From the NCBI RefSeq assembly GCF_022867865.1, contig NZ_JALIEC010000001.1, positions 62,001 to 126,000 on the forward strand: DNA of 64,000 nucleotides, read 5' to 3'. The notes below the pieces were generated by a model. That model saw nothing but the letters and a program-made list of their open reading frames with translations. It had not been told where the DNA came from and did not search any database. Shown piece by piece: positions 37,543 through 46,290 of this stretch. The translations under genes were made by a program, and so were the position numbers. Positions within the stretch are counted from its first letter, which is position 1; each line of letters opens with the position of its first letter. The DNA is from Phaeobacter sp. J2-8 (lineage in GTDB: Bacteria > Pseudomonadota > Alphaproteobacteria > Rhodobacterales > Rhodobacteraceae).

Positions 37543-39426
37543 ATGCTATACAGTCTATTGGTTCGGATGAGCCGTGGCCAGAAGGCTGTGATCATTGCAA
37601 CGATCGATTTTTGTCTTGTTGTGCTTTCCTTTGTGGGGGCCAATTCGCTTTTGGTGGGCCAGGTTCCGTCTTTCGAGGTCTTGCGCGCAAGTCTGCCTTA
37701 TTTGGCTGTGATGGGTCCGGTTGCCTTGGCCGTGGTCCTTTATTTCGACCTGCACCGAACCAAACTTATCTCATATGAGCTTAAGGGTGTCTTACAGACC
37801 GCCCTGGTTGCGGCGGCTGTTGGCGTGTCCGGGCTTTTGACCTCAGTGATGATTGGCTCGCGTATCTCACCCCAGCTTTTTGTCATCGCATCCATGATCC
37901 TGCTGATTTCCTCTGCCAGCATTCGCCTGATCCTGCGCGAGGTGGTGATCCGGATCTATCGTCGCGGCAAGTCTTTGAAACGGGTGTTGATTTACGGTGC
38001 CGGGCGCACAGGGCAACAGCTGGCATCAGCGTTGCTGACCGATATTGAATTGTCGCTTGTCGGGTTTGTCGATGACAATCCGGCGATGCACGGGCTGACA
38101 ATTGCGGGCTTCAAGGTGGCCCCGTCCAGCCGGGTGGAGCGTATGGTTGAAAACCTGCGAATTGACCGGATTATTTTGGCGATGCCCTCCGCAAGCGAGG
38201 CTGACAAGGCGCGCATCGCGCATCAGCTCAGCCATCTGTCCTGCGAAGTGCATATCATGCCGTCCTTTGCCCAGATGTTGATCACGCAAAGCGGCCCGGT
38301 GTCGACCACACCGCTGGATTTCTCCAAACTGCTGGGGCGCAACCACCTGGAGGCAGAATTGCCCGGGGTGAGCGGCGCCTATGAAGGCAAATGTGTGATG
38401 GTCACCGGGGCAGGGGGATCAATCGGATCGGAACTCTGCCGTCAGATCGCAAGCTGCCAGCCATCAAAAGTTATCCTTTTCGATCACTCGGAGCTGCTGC
38501 TGTATAATATCCAGCGGCGGTTGGCGTCGATCAATCCCGGTGTGGAAATCGTCACGGTGCTGGGCTCGATCTGTGAACAGGGTCTTGTGGACCGGGTGTT
38601 TGGCGATCACGACATTGATGTGGTGTTGCACGCAGCGGCCTATAAACACCTGCCGTTGCTAGAGCTGAACACCATCGAAGGCATGCGTAACAATGTCATT
38701 GGCACCAAATTGCTGGCGGATGCTGCGCGGCGAAATCACGTGGAACGGTTCATCCTGATTTCCACGGACAAGGCTGTGCGCCCGACCAGTGTTCTGGGCG
38801 TGACAAAGCGGCTGGCAGAGATGTTGATCCAGGATCTTGCCACCCGGTCTGAACATACGATGTATTCGATGGTGCGGTTTGGCAATGTGCTTGGCTCTTC
38901 CGGGTCGGTCATCCCGCTGTTTCAGGATCAGATCGCCAAAGGCGGGCCGGTCACGGTGACGCATTCCGATGTGACCCGCTATTTCATGACCGTCAGCGAA
39001 GCTGTGCGTTTGGTGCTTTTGGCCGGGTCGTTTGCCCGCGGCGGTGATGTCTTTGTGCTGGACATGGGCAAGCCGATTTCGATCTGGCAAATTGCCCGCA
39101 AGCTGATCGAAAATGCCGGCGACAAGGTGCGGGATGCCGCCAATCCTAATGGTGATATCGAGATCATGTTTACCGGTTTGCGCCCCGGTGAAAAGCTTGA
39201 GGAAGAATTGTTGATTGGCACCGACATGCTGACAACACCGCACCCGAAAATTCTGCGTGCGCAGGAAACCCATTTGTCCGAGCTGGAAATGGCGAATGTC
39301 ATGGCCGAAGTGCGCAAGGCGGTGGCGGCGCATGATTGTGATGCGGCAAATGAAATTGCTACCCGCTGGGTCGAGCGTCGGCGAGACAAAAATCAGCAGT
39401 CCGAAGGAACGCTGGAGGTCATCTGA
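37543..39426 (+). CDS. CapD/WbpM-type UDP-sugar 4,6-dehydratase
   Basis: This about 627-residue membrane protein has four hydrophobic segments in the first 130 residues, a Rossmann CoA-binding-like region (VLIYGAGRTGQQL) and a C-terminal dehydratase domain with VTGAGGSIGSELCRQ, DVVLHAAAYKHLPLLE and ISTDKAVRPTSVLGVTKRLAE. The family makes 4-keto-6-deoxy UDP-sugars for capsule or O-antigen. The position that is Met in the SMK triad of large dehydratases, or Tyr in classical ones, is Leu here (LGVTK). ATG 37543 follows TGGGGA; the frame is open back to a GTG at 37471. Confidence 0.88.
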   Translation: MLYSLLVRMSRGQKAVIIATIDFCLVVLSFVGANSLLVGQVPSFEVLRASLPYLAVMGPVALAVVLYFDLHRTKLISYELKGVLQTALVAAAVGVSGLLTSVMIGSRISPQLFVIASMILLISSASIRLILREVVIRIYRRGKSLKRVLIYGAGRTGQQLASALLTDIELSLVGFVDDNPAMHGLTIAGFKVAPSSRVERMVENLRIDRIILAMPSASEADKARIAHQLSHLSCEVHIMPSFAQMLITQSGPVSTTPLDFSKLLGRNHLEAELPGVSGAYEGKCVMVTGAGGSIGSELCRQIASCQPSKVILFDHSELLLYNIQRRLASINPGVEIVTVLGSICEQGLVDRVFGDHDIDVVLHAAAYKHLPLLELNTIEGMRNNVIGTKLLADAARRNHVERFILISTDKAVRPTSVLGVTKRLAEMLIQDLATRSEHTMYSMVRFGNVLGSSGSVIPLFQDQIAKGGPVTVTHSDVTRYFMTVSEAVRLVLLAGSFARGGDVFVLDMGKPISIWQIARKLIENAGDKVRDAANPNGDIEIMFTGLRPGEKLEEELLIGTDMLTTPHPKILRAQETHLSELEMANVMAEVRKAVAAHDCDAANEIATRWVERRRDKNQQSEGTLEVI

Positions 39427-39445
39427 GGATTTTGTAGATCCTCAG
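39423..39445. terminator. Inverted repeat at the end of the CapD-like gene
   Basis: CTGAGGAT (39423-39430) and ATCCTCAG (39438-39445) form a perfect eight-base stem with a seven-base loop. The left arm contains the stop codon of the dehydratase gene. Confidence 0.55.
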
Positions 39446-39450
39446 CCCCG

Positions 39451-39487
39451 CATAATGCCGTGCCAGATGTGTTGGGCGGGCATTATG
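39451..39487. terminator. Second inverted repeat in the CapD-YjbF gap
   Basis: CATAATGCC (39451-39459) and GGCATTATG (39479-39487) are perfectly complementary, with a 19-base loop. Confidence 0.5.
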
Positions 39488-39503
39488 ATCTATCGGTGAA
39501 ATG

Positions 39504-39549
39504 GTGGTCTTTGCCTCGACCACTCTCACATAGTTAAGCAGTGAGAGTG
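39504..39549. terminator. Two overlapping inverted repeats before the YjbF stop
   Basis: CACTCTCAC (39521-39529) pairs perfectly with GTGAGAGTG (39541-39549), loop 11. A second stem, GTGGTC (39504-39509) with GACCAC (39518-39523), uses some of the same bases, so the two hairpins exclude each other on one strand. Confidence 0.5.
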
Positions 39550-39559
39550 ATCCAGGCGA

Positions 39560-40237
39560 TCAAAAGCGCAGTTGCTGAATCTTGACCTGGCCCAGATAGT
39601 TGCTGGCCCATTGATCAGAGCTGACAACACGGCCCTGACCATCCACGTCATAGGTATTGGTAAAGCGGATGTTGCCGTTCTGTTGGGTGCAGTTTTCGGT
39701 CATTGTGGTCACGCGCGGCGCGCCACCGGTCCCGGTCACAGCCACGTCGCAGCTGAACTGCTGCCGCACGGTGATGTCTTCGCCGTTCAGAATCCGCACT
39801 TCCCGCTGTGTCGACCCGGATTGCCGACGGGCGATCAGCTGTGGCAACCGACCAAGATCAGCTGACATCAAATCACCGCCCATACCGCGGGTGCCGCGCA
39901 ACAGACCATTTTCCATGGACAAGGTCTGGCGGGCGGCTGTGGCATAGGTTTCCACAGACCGGTTTTGGCCAATACGGACCAGAACGGCATTCGACTGGGT
40001 CTTGGGAAAGTCGATCAAGATCAACGCATTGGTCGCTCTTGCGGTCAATTGCTGAACCTGGGCGGGGGTAACACGCACGGGCCCACGACCGTTGGGACCA
40101 AACCGTTCCACAACGGCGTTACGAATGAGTTCCGGGCCATCTCGGCCTTCGCCGCCACCGCTACAGGCCGCGAGCAAGGCCGTCGCGCACAACGCGGCCA
40201 CGGGGGCGAAACCACTCCGCCGGATCTTTTGTTTCAC
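39560..40237 (-). CDS. YjbF/GfcB family lipoprotein
   Basis: The 225-residue protein begins with a signal peptide and lipobox (ATALLAACSGGG, Cys at about 25). The mature part matches YjbF/GfcB, part of the yjbEFGH and group 4 capsule operons: RVTPAQVQQLTARATNALILIDFP, ENGLLRGTRGMGGDLMSAD and RFTNTYDVDGQGRVVSSDQW, each in the family order. Its role is probably in outer-membrane assembly or export of an exopolysaccharide. The start overlaps the yjbH stop (ATGA). YjbE and YjbG homologues are missing here. Confidence 0.85.
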   Translation of the reverse strand: MKQKIRRSGFAPVAALCATALLAACSGGGEGRDGPELIRNAVVERFGPNGRGPVRVTPAQVQQLTARATNALILIDFPKTQSNAVLVRIGQNRSVETYATAARQTLSMENGLLRGTRGMGGDLMSADLGRLPQLIARRQSGSTQREVRILNGEDITVRQQFSCDVAVTGTGGAPRVTTMTENCTQQNGNIRFTNTYDVDGQGRVVSSDQWASNYLGQVKIQQLRF

Positions 40238-42360
40238 GCTGATCTCCAGAACTTGCCCCAGGTCTTGGCCATTTGTGGTTGGTGATAGTCGCGAACCTGT
40301 TCATAAAGTCGCCCATCAACAAGCACCTTGGCCCCGCCATCACGCGTCAGCGATTGAATGTCAAAAGTGGTTCTGTCGGTCGATGGCGAACCGGACACGC
40401 TTCCAAGCGGAATGGTTACGCGGATGCCTTTGTCAAACGACCCTTCGCCAAAGTCATCGTAATCAACGTTGGTAAAGGTGGCATAGGCCCCGACGCGCCA
40501 GCCATTGGCAAATTCGCGATCCAGAGTCACTGTCGCACCATAATCGCCGGCAAGGTAACGGCCGACATCAAGCTGGCCGTGGAACCCGTTGCCAATGTCG
40601 TAATAGGCCGACACATGGCCGTTGAAATCCGGGATCACGCCAGCGCGGGTTTCCGAAGACCGCAGGCCGAACAGCTGATCGTAGTCGCGTGGTTTGACGT
40701 AATTCATTTCGACGCCAAGGGCCAAACGGCTGTTTACTGGTTTCCACAACAATTCGCCGGACACCCCGGCATACATTGATTCAAGGTAACCCGCGGTCAC
40801 GCGGCTATACAGATTTGTTCCGGGACGGGCATAATGTGCGACGGTCAGCCGCTCGATGGCGGGATCGCCCTCTTGTGAATACCGGGCCTTTTCCGTGCGT
40901 ACCGACGGCAGAGCCGATCCGGTGTTCCGGCTGGATTCGTCCAGGTTGCCGGCGAGCTTTTTGGTGATCGATCCGGAAAACACCAAATTCGCGGTCGGCC
41001 GGAAACTTGCGCTGGCCCGAATGCCAAGGTCAGCCCGTGCCGGGTTATCCGGGTCAAAAACCGAAAATTGCGTGTAAGGTGCAATCGCCCAACCGAACCG
41101 TGGGTATACTTCGTCAAAAGCCGAAGGCGCGCGACCGAAACCATCGGTGATCGACGCGCGTGCCAGAATTTCGGCATTGTCGGAATGTTCCAAAGCTTCA
41201 AGATCGGACCGGCGCACCGTGACCGCAGAAAGCGCCATACCTTCGACCACTGGCACAATGACAAAGGTTTCCACCGATGCGGGCAGAACACGTGTCATGG
41301 CGCGGGCCGTGCGACCAATGGCCTGTGGCACCTGGCCGTAACGCGGATTGCGCAGACGCACGGTGGCCTGACGGGGCTCTAGGGTCAGCCCCTCAAGCAC
41401 CAATTCATCATTTTCCAGCGCAGCGGTCAGAGTCTGCCGATAGCTGTTTGTGGGCAGAGCCGTCCAGCCGAGGTCATTTGCCGCGCCGGGCCGTCGCACC
41501 GATACCGGGACCGGGGCGGTTTCGCGTCCGCCCGGGGTCGCCGCAGATTTCGGATTGGTGTGGAAAGAAATCTGCGCGCCAAAGGTGTTGCCAAAGGTAT
41601 GGTAAAGCGAAAGCTGCGTGCCATCGCGGAACCGGTAATCCACGCCAAAGTTCCATGGCGAATCGTCGTCATGCTCGCCGCGTTGCTGTTCCTGGGCATA
41701 GGTATCGGAGGAATATTCCGCCGAGAATGTCAGGAATTCGGTGGGTGAATAGCTGACCCCGCCAAAGCCGGCGGCATCGCCGCGAAACCATTGGTCATAG
41801 GTCGGCGTTCCGCCCGTGCCGATGTCTACATTCGGGCGTGTGCCCGTCGACCCAAAGGGATTGCGAGAGCCCAATCGGCCCCACCCAATCCCGCCAGTCA
41901 GCTCAAGACCCGGCAGCACCTCTTTGGTCGCGACCAGATACTCCCCACCATAAATGCCGGTGCCGATGAAATCCTGTAACCCGACCACAACGCTGGGCAG
42001 GTAGTCAGTTTCCTTAAGCAATTGGTAGCGCAGGTCGAAACTGCGGTCGTAATAGACGCCATCAACCGACCCACCGATCGGAAATTCGGAAATCCCGGAA
42101 TAGCGGAAACTGCCGGACAGGCGCGGCGTGATCTGAAAGCTCAGCGTGCCGCGCGTGTGGTTTCCGGCATTGGCCGCCGTGATGCTCAGCGTGGCATCCG
42201 GCGATACATTGGCCGTCGGCATGTCGATCAGACCGGGCACACCATACAGATTGTATGATGGGATGCCTTCGGCCAGACCGGCCGGCGCGGCAAACAGGCT
42301 TGCGCCCGCCAGCATCACAGCTGCACTGCCCTTCAGGGTAGCTTTCAAAGTATTTGGCAT
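40234..42360 (-). CDS. YjbH family outer-membrane protein
   Basis: This 708-residue protein has a signal peptide (about 1-30), then the DUF940/YjbH family's beta-barrel-rich sequence with the opening YGVPGLIDMPTANVSPD and many alternating hydrophobic/aromatic strands, ending in DGRLYEQVRDYHQPQMAK. YjbH is thought to export or assemble an exopolysaccharide with GfcD. I start at ATG 42360, since the long upstream open frame lacks similarity. It is co-transcribed with yjbF downstream and divergent from motB, 204 bases away, where a CtrA-like box sits. Confidence 0.87.
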   Translation of the reverse strand: MPNTLKATLKGSAAVMLAGASLFAAPAGLAEGIPSYNLYGVPGLIDMPTANVSPDATLSITAANAGNHTRGTLSFQITPRLSGSFRYSGISEFPIGGSVDGVYYDRSFDLRYQLLKETDYLPSVVVGLQDFIGTGIYGGEYLVATKEVLPGLELTGGIGWGRLGSRNPFGSTGTRPNVDIGTGGTPTYDQWFRGDAAGFGGVSYSPTEFLTFSAEYSSDTYAQEQQRGEHDDDSPWNFGVDYRFRDGTQLSLYHTFGNTFGAQISFHTNPKSAATPGGRETAPVPVSVRRPGAANDLGWTALPTNSYRQTLTAALENDELVLEGLTLEPRQATVRLRNPRYGQVPQAIGRTARAMTRVLPASVETFVIVPVVEGMALSAVTVRRSDLEALEHSDNAEILARASITDGFGRAPSAFDEVYPRFGWAIAPYTQFSVFDPDNPARADLGIRASASFRPTANLVFSGSITKKLAGNLDESSRNTGSALPSVRTEKARYSQEGDPAIERLTVAHYARPGTNLYSRVTAGYLESMYAGVSGELLWKPVNSRLALGVEMNYVKPRDYDQLFGLRSSETRAGVIPDFNGHVSAYYDIGNGFHGQLDVGRYLAGDYGATVTLDREFANGWRVGAYATFTNVDYDDFGEGSFDKGIRVTIPLGSVSGSPSTDRTTFDIQSLTRDGGAKVLVDGRLYEQVRDYHQPQMAKTWGKFWRSA

Positions 42361-42502
42361 CAATACGTCCCGCCCGCTGAAACTCTCTGGATTACTACGG
42401 GTAATGTCGGGACAAGTCCATCGTGCTGCCAAGGGAAACCCAGGATTGTGGCAAATACCGAACGCCGATCTGCCAGGGCGAAAAAAGTTCCAATTGTAAG
42501 TG

Positions 42503-42518
42503 TTAAGGCAGCGGTAAC
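42503..42518 (+). promoter_or_regulatory. CtrA-like box upstream of motB
   Basis: TTAA, seven bases, then GTAAC: one mismatch from the CtrA consensus TTAA-N7-TTAAC. It lies about 50 bases before the motB ATG. Similar boxes precede flgE and the fliF/fliL pair. Confidence 0.5.
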
Positions 42519-42564
42519 AGCTGGCCTGATATTGCAAAAGGTGGGTGAAAATAGGTGGTGAAAA

Positions 42565-43422
42565 ATGGCTGTAGACGGAAACGTCGCGCCAGTGATCATC
42601 AAAAGGAAAAAAGTTGTTGCCAGTGATGCGCACCATGGCGGTGCTTGGAAGGTCGCATATGCGGACTTTGTCACGGCGATGATGGCGTTTTTCCTTTTGA
42701 TGTGGCTGTTGAACGCGACAACGGAAAAACAAAGAAAGGGTTTGGCGGATTATTTTGCGCCAACCATTCCGGTCAACCGGGTGTCCGGCGGCGGCACGGG
42801 GGCCTTTGGCGGTGACAGCGTGTTTTCCGAGGAAACCCTGCCGCAAAACGGCACCGGCGCGTCAAGCCGACACCCGACCAACAGCGCCCAGGCGCGGGGG
42901 GATACCGGGATCAATCCCCAGGGCGAAAACAATGGCCAGGGCGATGACGATGCATTTCAAGAGCGGGCAAATACCATCAAAGAGGCGCTTTATGGCCATG
43001 GTGGTGAAAGCATGGTTATCGAAAACGCCCTGAAACATGTTGTGCTGAAAAGCACGGATGAGGGGCTTGTGGTTGAATTGTTCGAACTGCCGGACAGCCG
43101 GTTGTTTGACGATCTTGGCAATCCGACAGAGACACTTTCCGTGCTGGCCGATGCGCTGGCCGAGGCTGCGAAAACGGTGTCAAACCCGGTTGCAATCGAG
43201 GGTCATGTGCCCACAAGCCCGATTGTCGTGCGCCGAAATGTCAGTTGGGATCAATCGGTTCAGCGGGCCCAGGCCTTTCGTAACCTGATGGAGCAAGAGG
43301 GCCTGCCCAAGGGGGATGTGGCGCGGGTGACCGGCCATGCCGACCGGGAACTGGCAGAGGTAAATCCGCTTTCCCTGCGCAACAGCCGGTTGGAAGTGAT
43401 TTTTCTGCGGAACCAAAACTAG
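42565..43422 (+). CDS. motB: Flagellar motor stator protein MotB
   Basis: MotB anchors the stator to peptidoglycan and carries the proton-channel aspartate. The 285-residue protein has one membrane segment (YADFVTAMMAFFLLMWLLNAT), with the critical Asp at residue 34, a Gly/Asn-rich linker, and an OmpA-like peptidoglycan-binding domain with VTGHADRELAEVNPLSLRN (in pieces) and SRLEVIFLRN. MotA is 14 kb away (56235). It is the first gene of the motB-flgE-flgK-flgL-flgI run; flgE starts 83 bases downstream. Confidence 0.95.
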   Translation: MAVDGNVAPVIIKRKKVVASDAHHGGAWKVAYADFVTAMMAFFLLMWLLNATTEKQRKGLADYFAPTIPVNRVSGGGTGAFGGDSVFSEETLPQNGTGASSRHPTNSAQARGDTGINPQGENNGQGDDDAFQERANTIKEALYGHGGESMVIENALKHVVLKSTDEGLVVELFELPDSRLFDDLGNPTETLSVLADALAEAAKTVSNPVAIEGHVPTSPIVVRRNVSWDQSVQRAQAFRNLMEQEGLPKGDVARVTGHADRELAEVNPLSLRNSRLEVIFLRNQN

Positions 43423-43437
43423 AGCGCATTTTAGCTG

Positions 43438-43452
43438 TTAGGTCAGCGTTAA
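43438..43452 (+). promoter_or_regulatory. CtrA-like box upstream of flgE
   Basis: TTAG, seven bases, TTAA; on the opposite strand TTAA-N7-CTAAC, one mismatch from the CtrA consensus. It lies in the 83-base gap between motB and flgE, about 55 bases before the flgE ATG. Confidence 0.5.
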
Positions 43453-43505
43453 GGGGCGATGTCTATCTGTTGCATCTAAGTTTGATGCAGCAGAAAGGCG
43501 TGTCC

Positions 43506-44804
43506 ATGACGATTTCCTCCTCCCTGAATGCGGGCGTTGCGGGGTTAACCGCAAATGCCACCCGATTGGCAGGTATTTCCGACAATATCGCGAATTCTTC
43601 GACCTATGGATATAAACGGGTTGAAACGGATTTTCATTCCCTGGTCCTTAACCAATCTTCGCGCACCTATACCGCCGGGGGCGTCCGCACCAGCACACAA
43701 AGGATGATTGATCAGGGCGGGTCGTTGGTCACCACCTCCAATCCAACCGATCTTGCGGTGCGTGGGCGTGGCATGTTGCCGGTTGCCGCCGGGGGGGACG
43801 TGCGGTCCAACGGCGTTGATGCGGAAATGCTGCTGACCACAACCGGGTCTTTCCGCATTGACGAAGATGGCTACCTCAGCACCCCATCCGGGCTGGTGTT
43901 GATGGGCTGGCCTGCCGGCATTGATGGGACGATCCCGGCGTTTTCCCGCGATACGGCCGATGGGTTGGAACCAATTCAGTTTTCGCAGAACCTGACCGGA
44001 GATCCGACAACCACAGTTGATATGAGCCTCAATCTGCCGGCCACGGCAACCGATGCCGGGTCATCTGGCGATCCATATTCGCTTTCGGTCGAATATTTTG
44101 ACAATCTCGGCACATCGCAGACGATTTCAATGTCGTTCACACCAACGGTTCCGGCCACCGGGTCATCAAATGAATGGACGATGGTGATGACCGATTCCGC
44201 CCAGGATGATGCTGTGGTTGGGGAATACACTGTCGCCTTTGACAACAGCCGCGCCACTGGCGGCACGATTGCATCGGTCACCACGGTGTCCGGCGGCGCC
44301 TATGATCCCGCCACCGGATCGGTTGAGGTAACCGTCGCCGGCGGGCCGATCAATTTCAACATTGGTACGGTTGGGGACACGCGCGGATTGTCGCAATTGT
44401 CCGACAGTTTTGCACCAATTTCGATCACCAAAGACGGCTCTTCGGTTGGCAATATGACCTCGGTCGAAGTGGATGAAAACGGCTTTGTTTACGCGATTTA
44501 TGACAGTGGCGAAACTCAGCGGCTATACCAGGTGCCGCTTGCCGATATGCCGAATCCTAACGGGTTGCAGGCGCTTGATCAGCAGACCTATCGTGCCTCG
44601 CCAGAAAGCGGGTCTTACTTCCTGTGGGATTCAGGTGAGGGTCCAACCGGCGACATCAAATCCTTCTCGCGCGAGGAATCGACCACCGACGTGGCGACAG
44701 AGCTGACCTCGATGATCAAGACCCAGCGGGCCTATTCATCCAATGCCAAGGTTATTCAAACCGTGGATGAGATGCTTCAGGAAACCACCAACATCAAACG
44801 TTAA
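43506..44804 (+). CDS. flgE: Flagellar hook protein FlgE
   Basis: FlgE polymerises into the hook. The 432-residue protein starts MTISSSLNAGVAGLTANATRL and contains the rod/hook N-terminal signature NIANSSTYGYKRVE, the DLAVRGRGMLPV block and the FlgE/F/G C-terminal domain (STDVATELTSMIKTQRAYSSNAK, in pieces). Size is in the normal range for short FlgE. I use ATG 43506 after AAAGGCG; a start at 43470 is open but lacks similarity. flgK follows 28 bases on. Confidence 0.94.
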   Translation: MTISSSLNAGVAGLTANATRLAGISDNIANSSTYGYKRVETDFHSLVLNQSSRTYTAGGVRTSTQRMIDQGGSLVTTSNPTDLAVRGRGMLPVAAGGDVRSNGVDAEMLLTTTGSFRIDEDGYLSTPSGLVLMGWPAGIDGTIPAFSRDTADGLEPIQFSQNLTGDPTTTVDMSLNLPATATDAGSSGDPYSLSVEYFDNLGTSQTISMSFTPTVPATGSSNEWTMVMTDSAQDDAVVGEYTVAFDNSRATGGTIASVTTVSGGAYDPATGSVEVTVAGGPINFNIGTVGDTRGLSQLSDSFAPISITKDGSSVGNMTSVEVDENGFVYAIYDSGETQRLYQVPLADMPNPNGLQALDQQTYRASPESGSYFLWDSGEGPTGDIKSFSREESTTDVATELTSMIKTQRAYSSNAKVIQTVDEMLQETTNIKR

Positions 44805-44832
44805 CGGCCGTCGCGCCGATTTGAGGTGATCC

Positions 44833-46290
44833 ATGTCCTTCACCGGTTCAATATCCAATGCACTTTCGGGGTTGCGCGCCTCTTCCCTGGCGGCCGAATT
44901 GGTGTCTTCCAATTTGGCCAACGCCACGAACGAGAATTACGCAACGCGCAATATCGAAGTTTCCTCCCGCGTGAATGGCACGTCCGGCGGGGTCAGAATT
45001 GACGGAATTACACGTTCCGTCGATCCGACCCTGCTGGACGAATGGCGCCGCGCCAGCGCCAGCACATCAGAGCTCGATACCACCACCAGCTATCTGTCAC
45101 GGGTGGAAGAATTGTTCGGCGCGCCGGATGATGCGGGATCACTGGCGGATTTGATGACACGGTTTGAATCCGCGCTGGTGTCCGCGGCGAGCAGGCCGGA
45201 TCTGACGAACAGGTTGCAGGATGTCTATTCCCAGGCAAATGATCTTGTGACTGCTTTTTCCCAGGCGTCTTCGGGCGTGCAGAGCTTGCGCACCGAAATT
45301 GACCAGGGGATTGGCCGTATGGTTGCGGACTTGAACAGTCATCTAAGTAATATTGTCGAGCTGAACACCCGGATTTCCCGCGCAGAGTTGACCGGTGACA
45401 ATACGCAGGCGCTTTATGATATTCGACAAGAAGCCATTGATAAGGTTTCTGAAATCGTACCATTGCGTGTCCTGCCCCGTGATCGGGGGGCGGTTGCCTT
45501 GGTCACAACGTCCGGCGCTGTTTTGTTGGACGGAAACGCAGCCGAAATTGAGTTTACTGCCGCCACTATGGTGACTGAATTCAAGTCGTTGGAAAATGGT
45601 GCGCTATCTGGCCTGACCATTGATGGCATCGACATTCCGGTGGGATCCGAAAACAGCAGGGTCAAAGGCGGTCGCATGGCGGCCTTGTTTGAACTGCGGG
45701 ATGATACTTTGGTCACTTATCAGGCCGAAGTTGATGCGCTGGCGCGAAATCTGGTCGAGCGGTTCCAGAGTTCGGGATTGGACCCGACGATCGGGGTGAA
45801 TGATCCGGGTTTGTTTACCGATAATGGCCAGGCGTTTGACACCACAGAAGAGGTTGGCCTTGCCCGTCGTCTATCGTTGAATGATCAGGTGAACACGGAT
45901 GCGGGTGGTGCGTTGTGGCGGTTGCGCGATGGTCTTTATGCCACGATACCCGGGCCGCCGGGACAGGGTGATCTCATTTTGTCGATGATCGACCGATTGA
46001 ACGAGGATTTGACCGTCGCATCTGGTGATCAGGCCGGGCTGGCTGCTACCGCCTCTGAATTGACGACAACCCTGTTCTCCAAGATTGGCGCAGATCTTTC
46101 CAGAACCGAAGACCGCCTGAGCTTTGCAGCCGCCCGCAGCAGCGAGCTGACCGAACAGAAATTGCGATCCGGTGTCGATACCGACACGGAACTTCAGAAA
46201 CTTCTGCAAATCGAAAAAGCCTATGCCGCCAATGCACAGGTTTTGAAAACTGTCGATGAGATGTACGATCTTCTCTTGGGGATTACCTGA
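44833..46290 (+). CDS. flgK: Flagellar hook-associated protein 1 FlgK
   Basis: FlgK forms the first hook-filament junction. The 485-residue protein opens MSFTGSISNALSGLRASSLAA with VSSNLANATNENYATRN (the rod/hook motif), has a central region of coiled segments and ends with LLQIEKAYAANAQVLKTVDEMYDLLL, the FlgK C-terminus. The ATG at 44833 follows TGAGGTGATCC. Its stop overlaps the flgL start (TGATG). Confidence 0.95.
   Translation: MSFTGSISNALSGLRASSLAAELVSSNLANATNENYATRNIEVSSRVNGTSGGVRIDGITRSVDPTLLDEWRRASASTSELDTTTSYLSRVEELFGAPDDAGSLADLMTRFESALVSAASRPDLTNRLQDVYSQANDLVTAFSQASSGVQSLRTEIDQGIGRMVADLNSHLSNIVELNTRISRAELTGDNTQALYDIRQEAIDKVSEIVPLRVLPRDRGAVALVTTSGAVLLDGNAAEIEFTAATMVTEFKSLENGALSGLTIDGIDIPVGSENSRVKGGRMAALFELRDDTLVTYQAEVDALARNLVERFQSSGLDPTIGVNDPGLFTDNGQAFDTTEEVGLARRLSLNDQVNTDAGGALWRLRDGLYATIPGPPGQGDLILSMIDRLNEDLTVASGDQAGLAATASELTTTLFSKIGADLSRTEDRLSFAAARSSELTEQKLRSGVDTDTELQKLLQIEKAYAANAQVLKTVDEMYDLLLGIT

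Noticed and set aside
38735-38750. CACGTGGAACG in the CapD-like gene as a parS site
   Set aside because: Only the right half matches; the left half has several mismatches, and the position is 11 kb on the other side of the origin.
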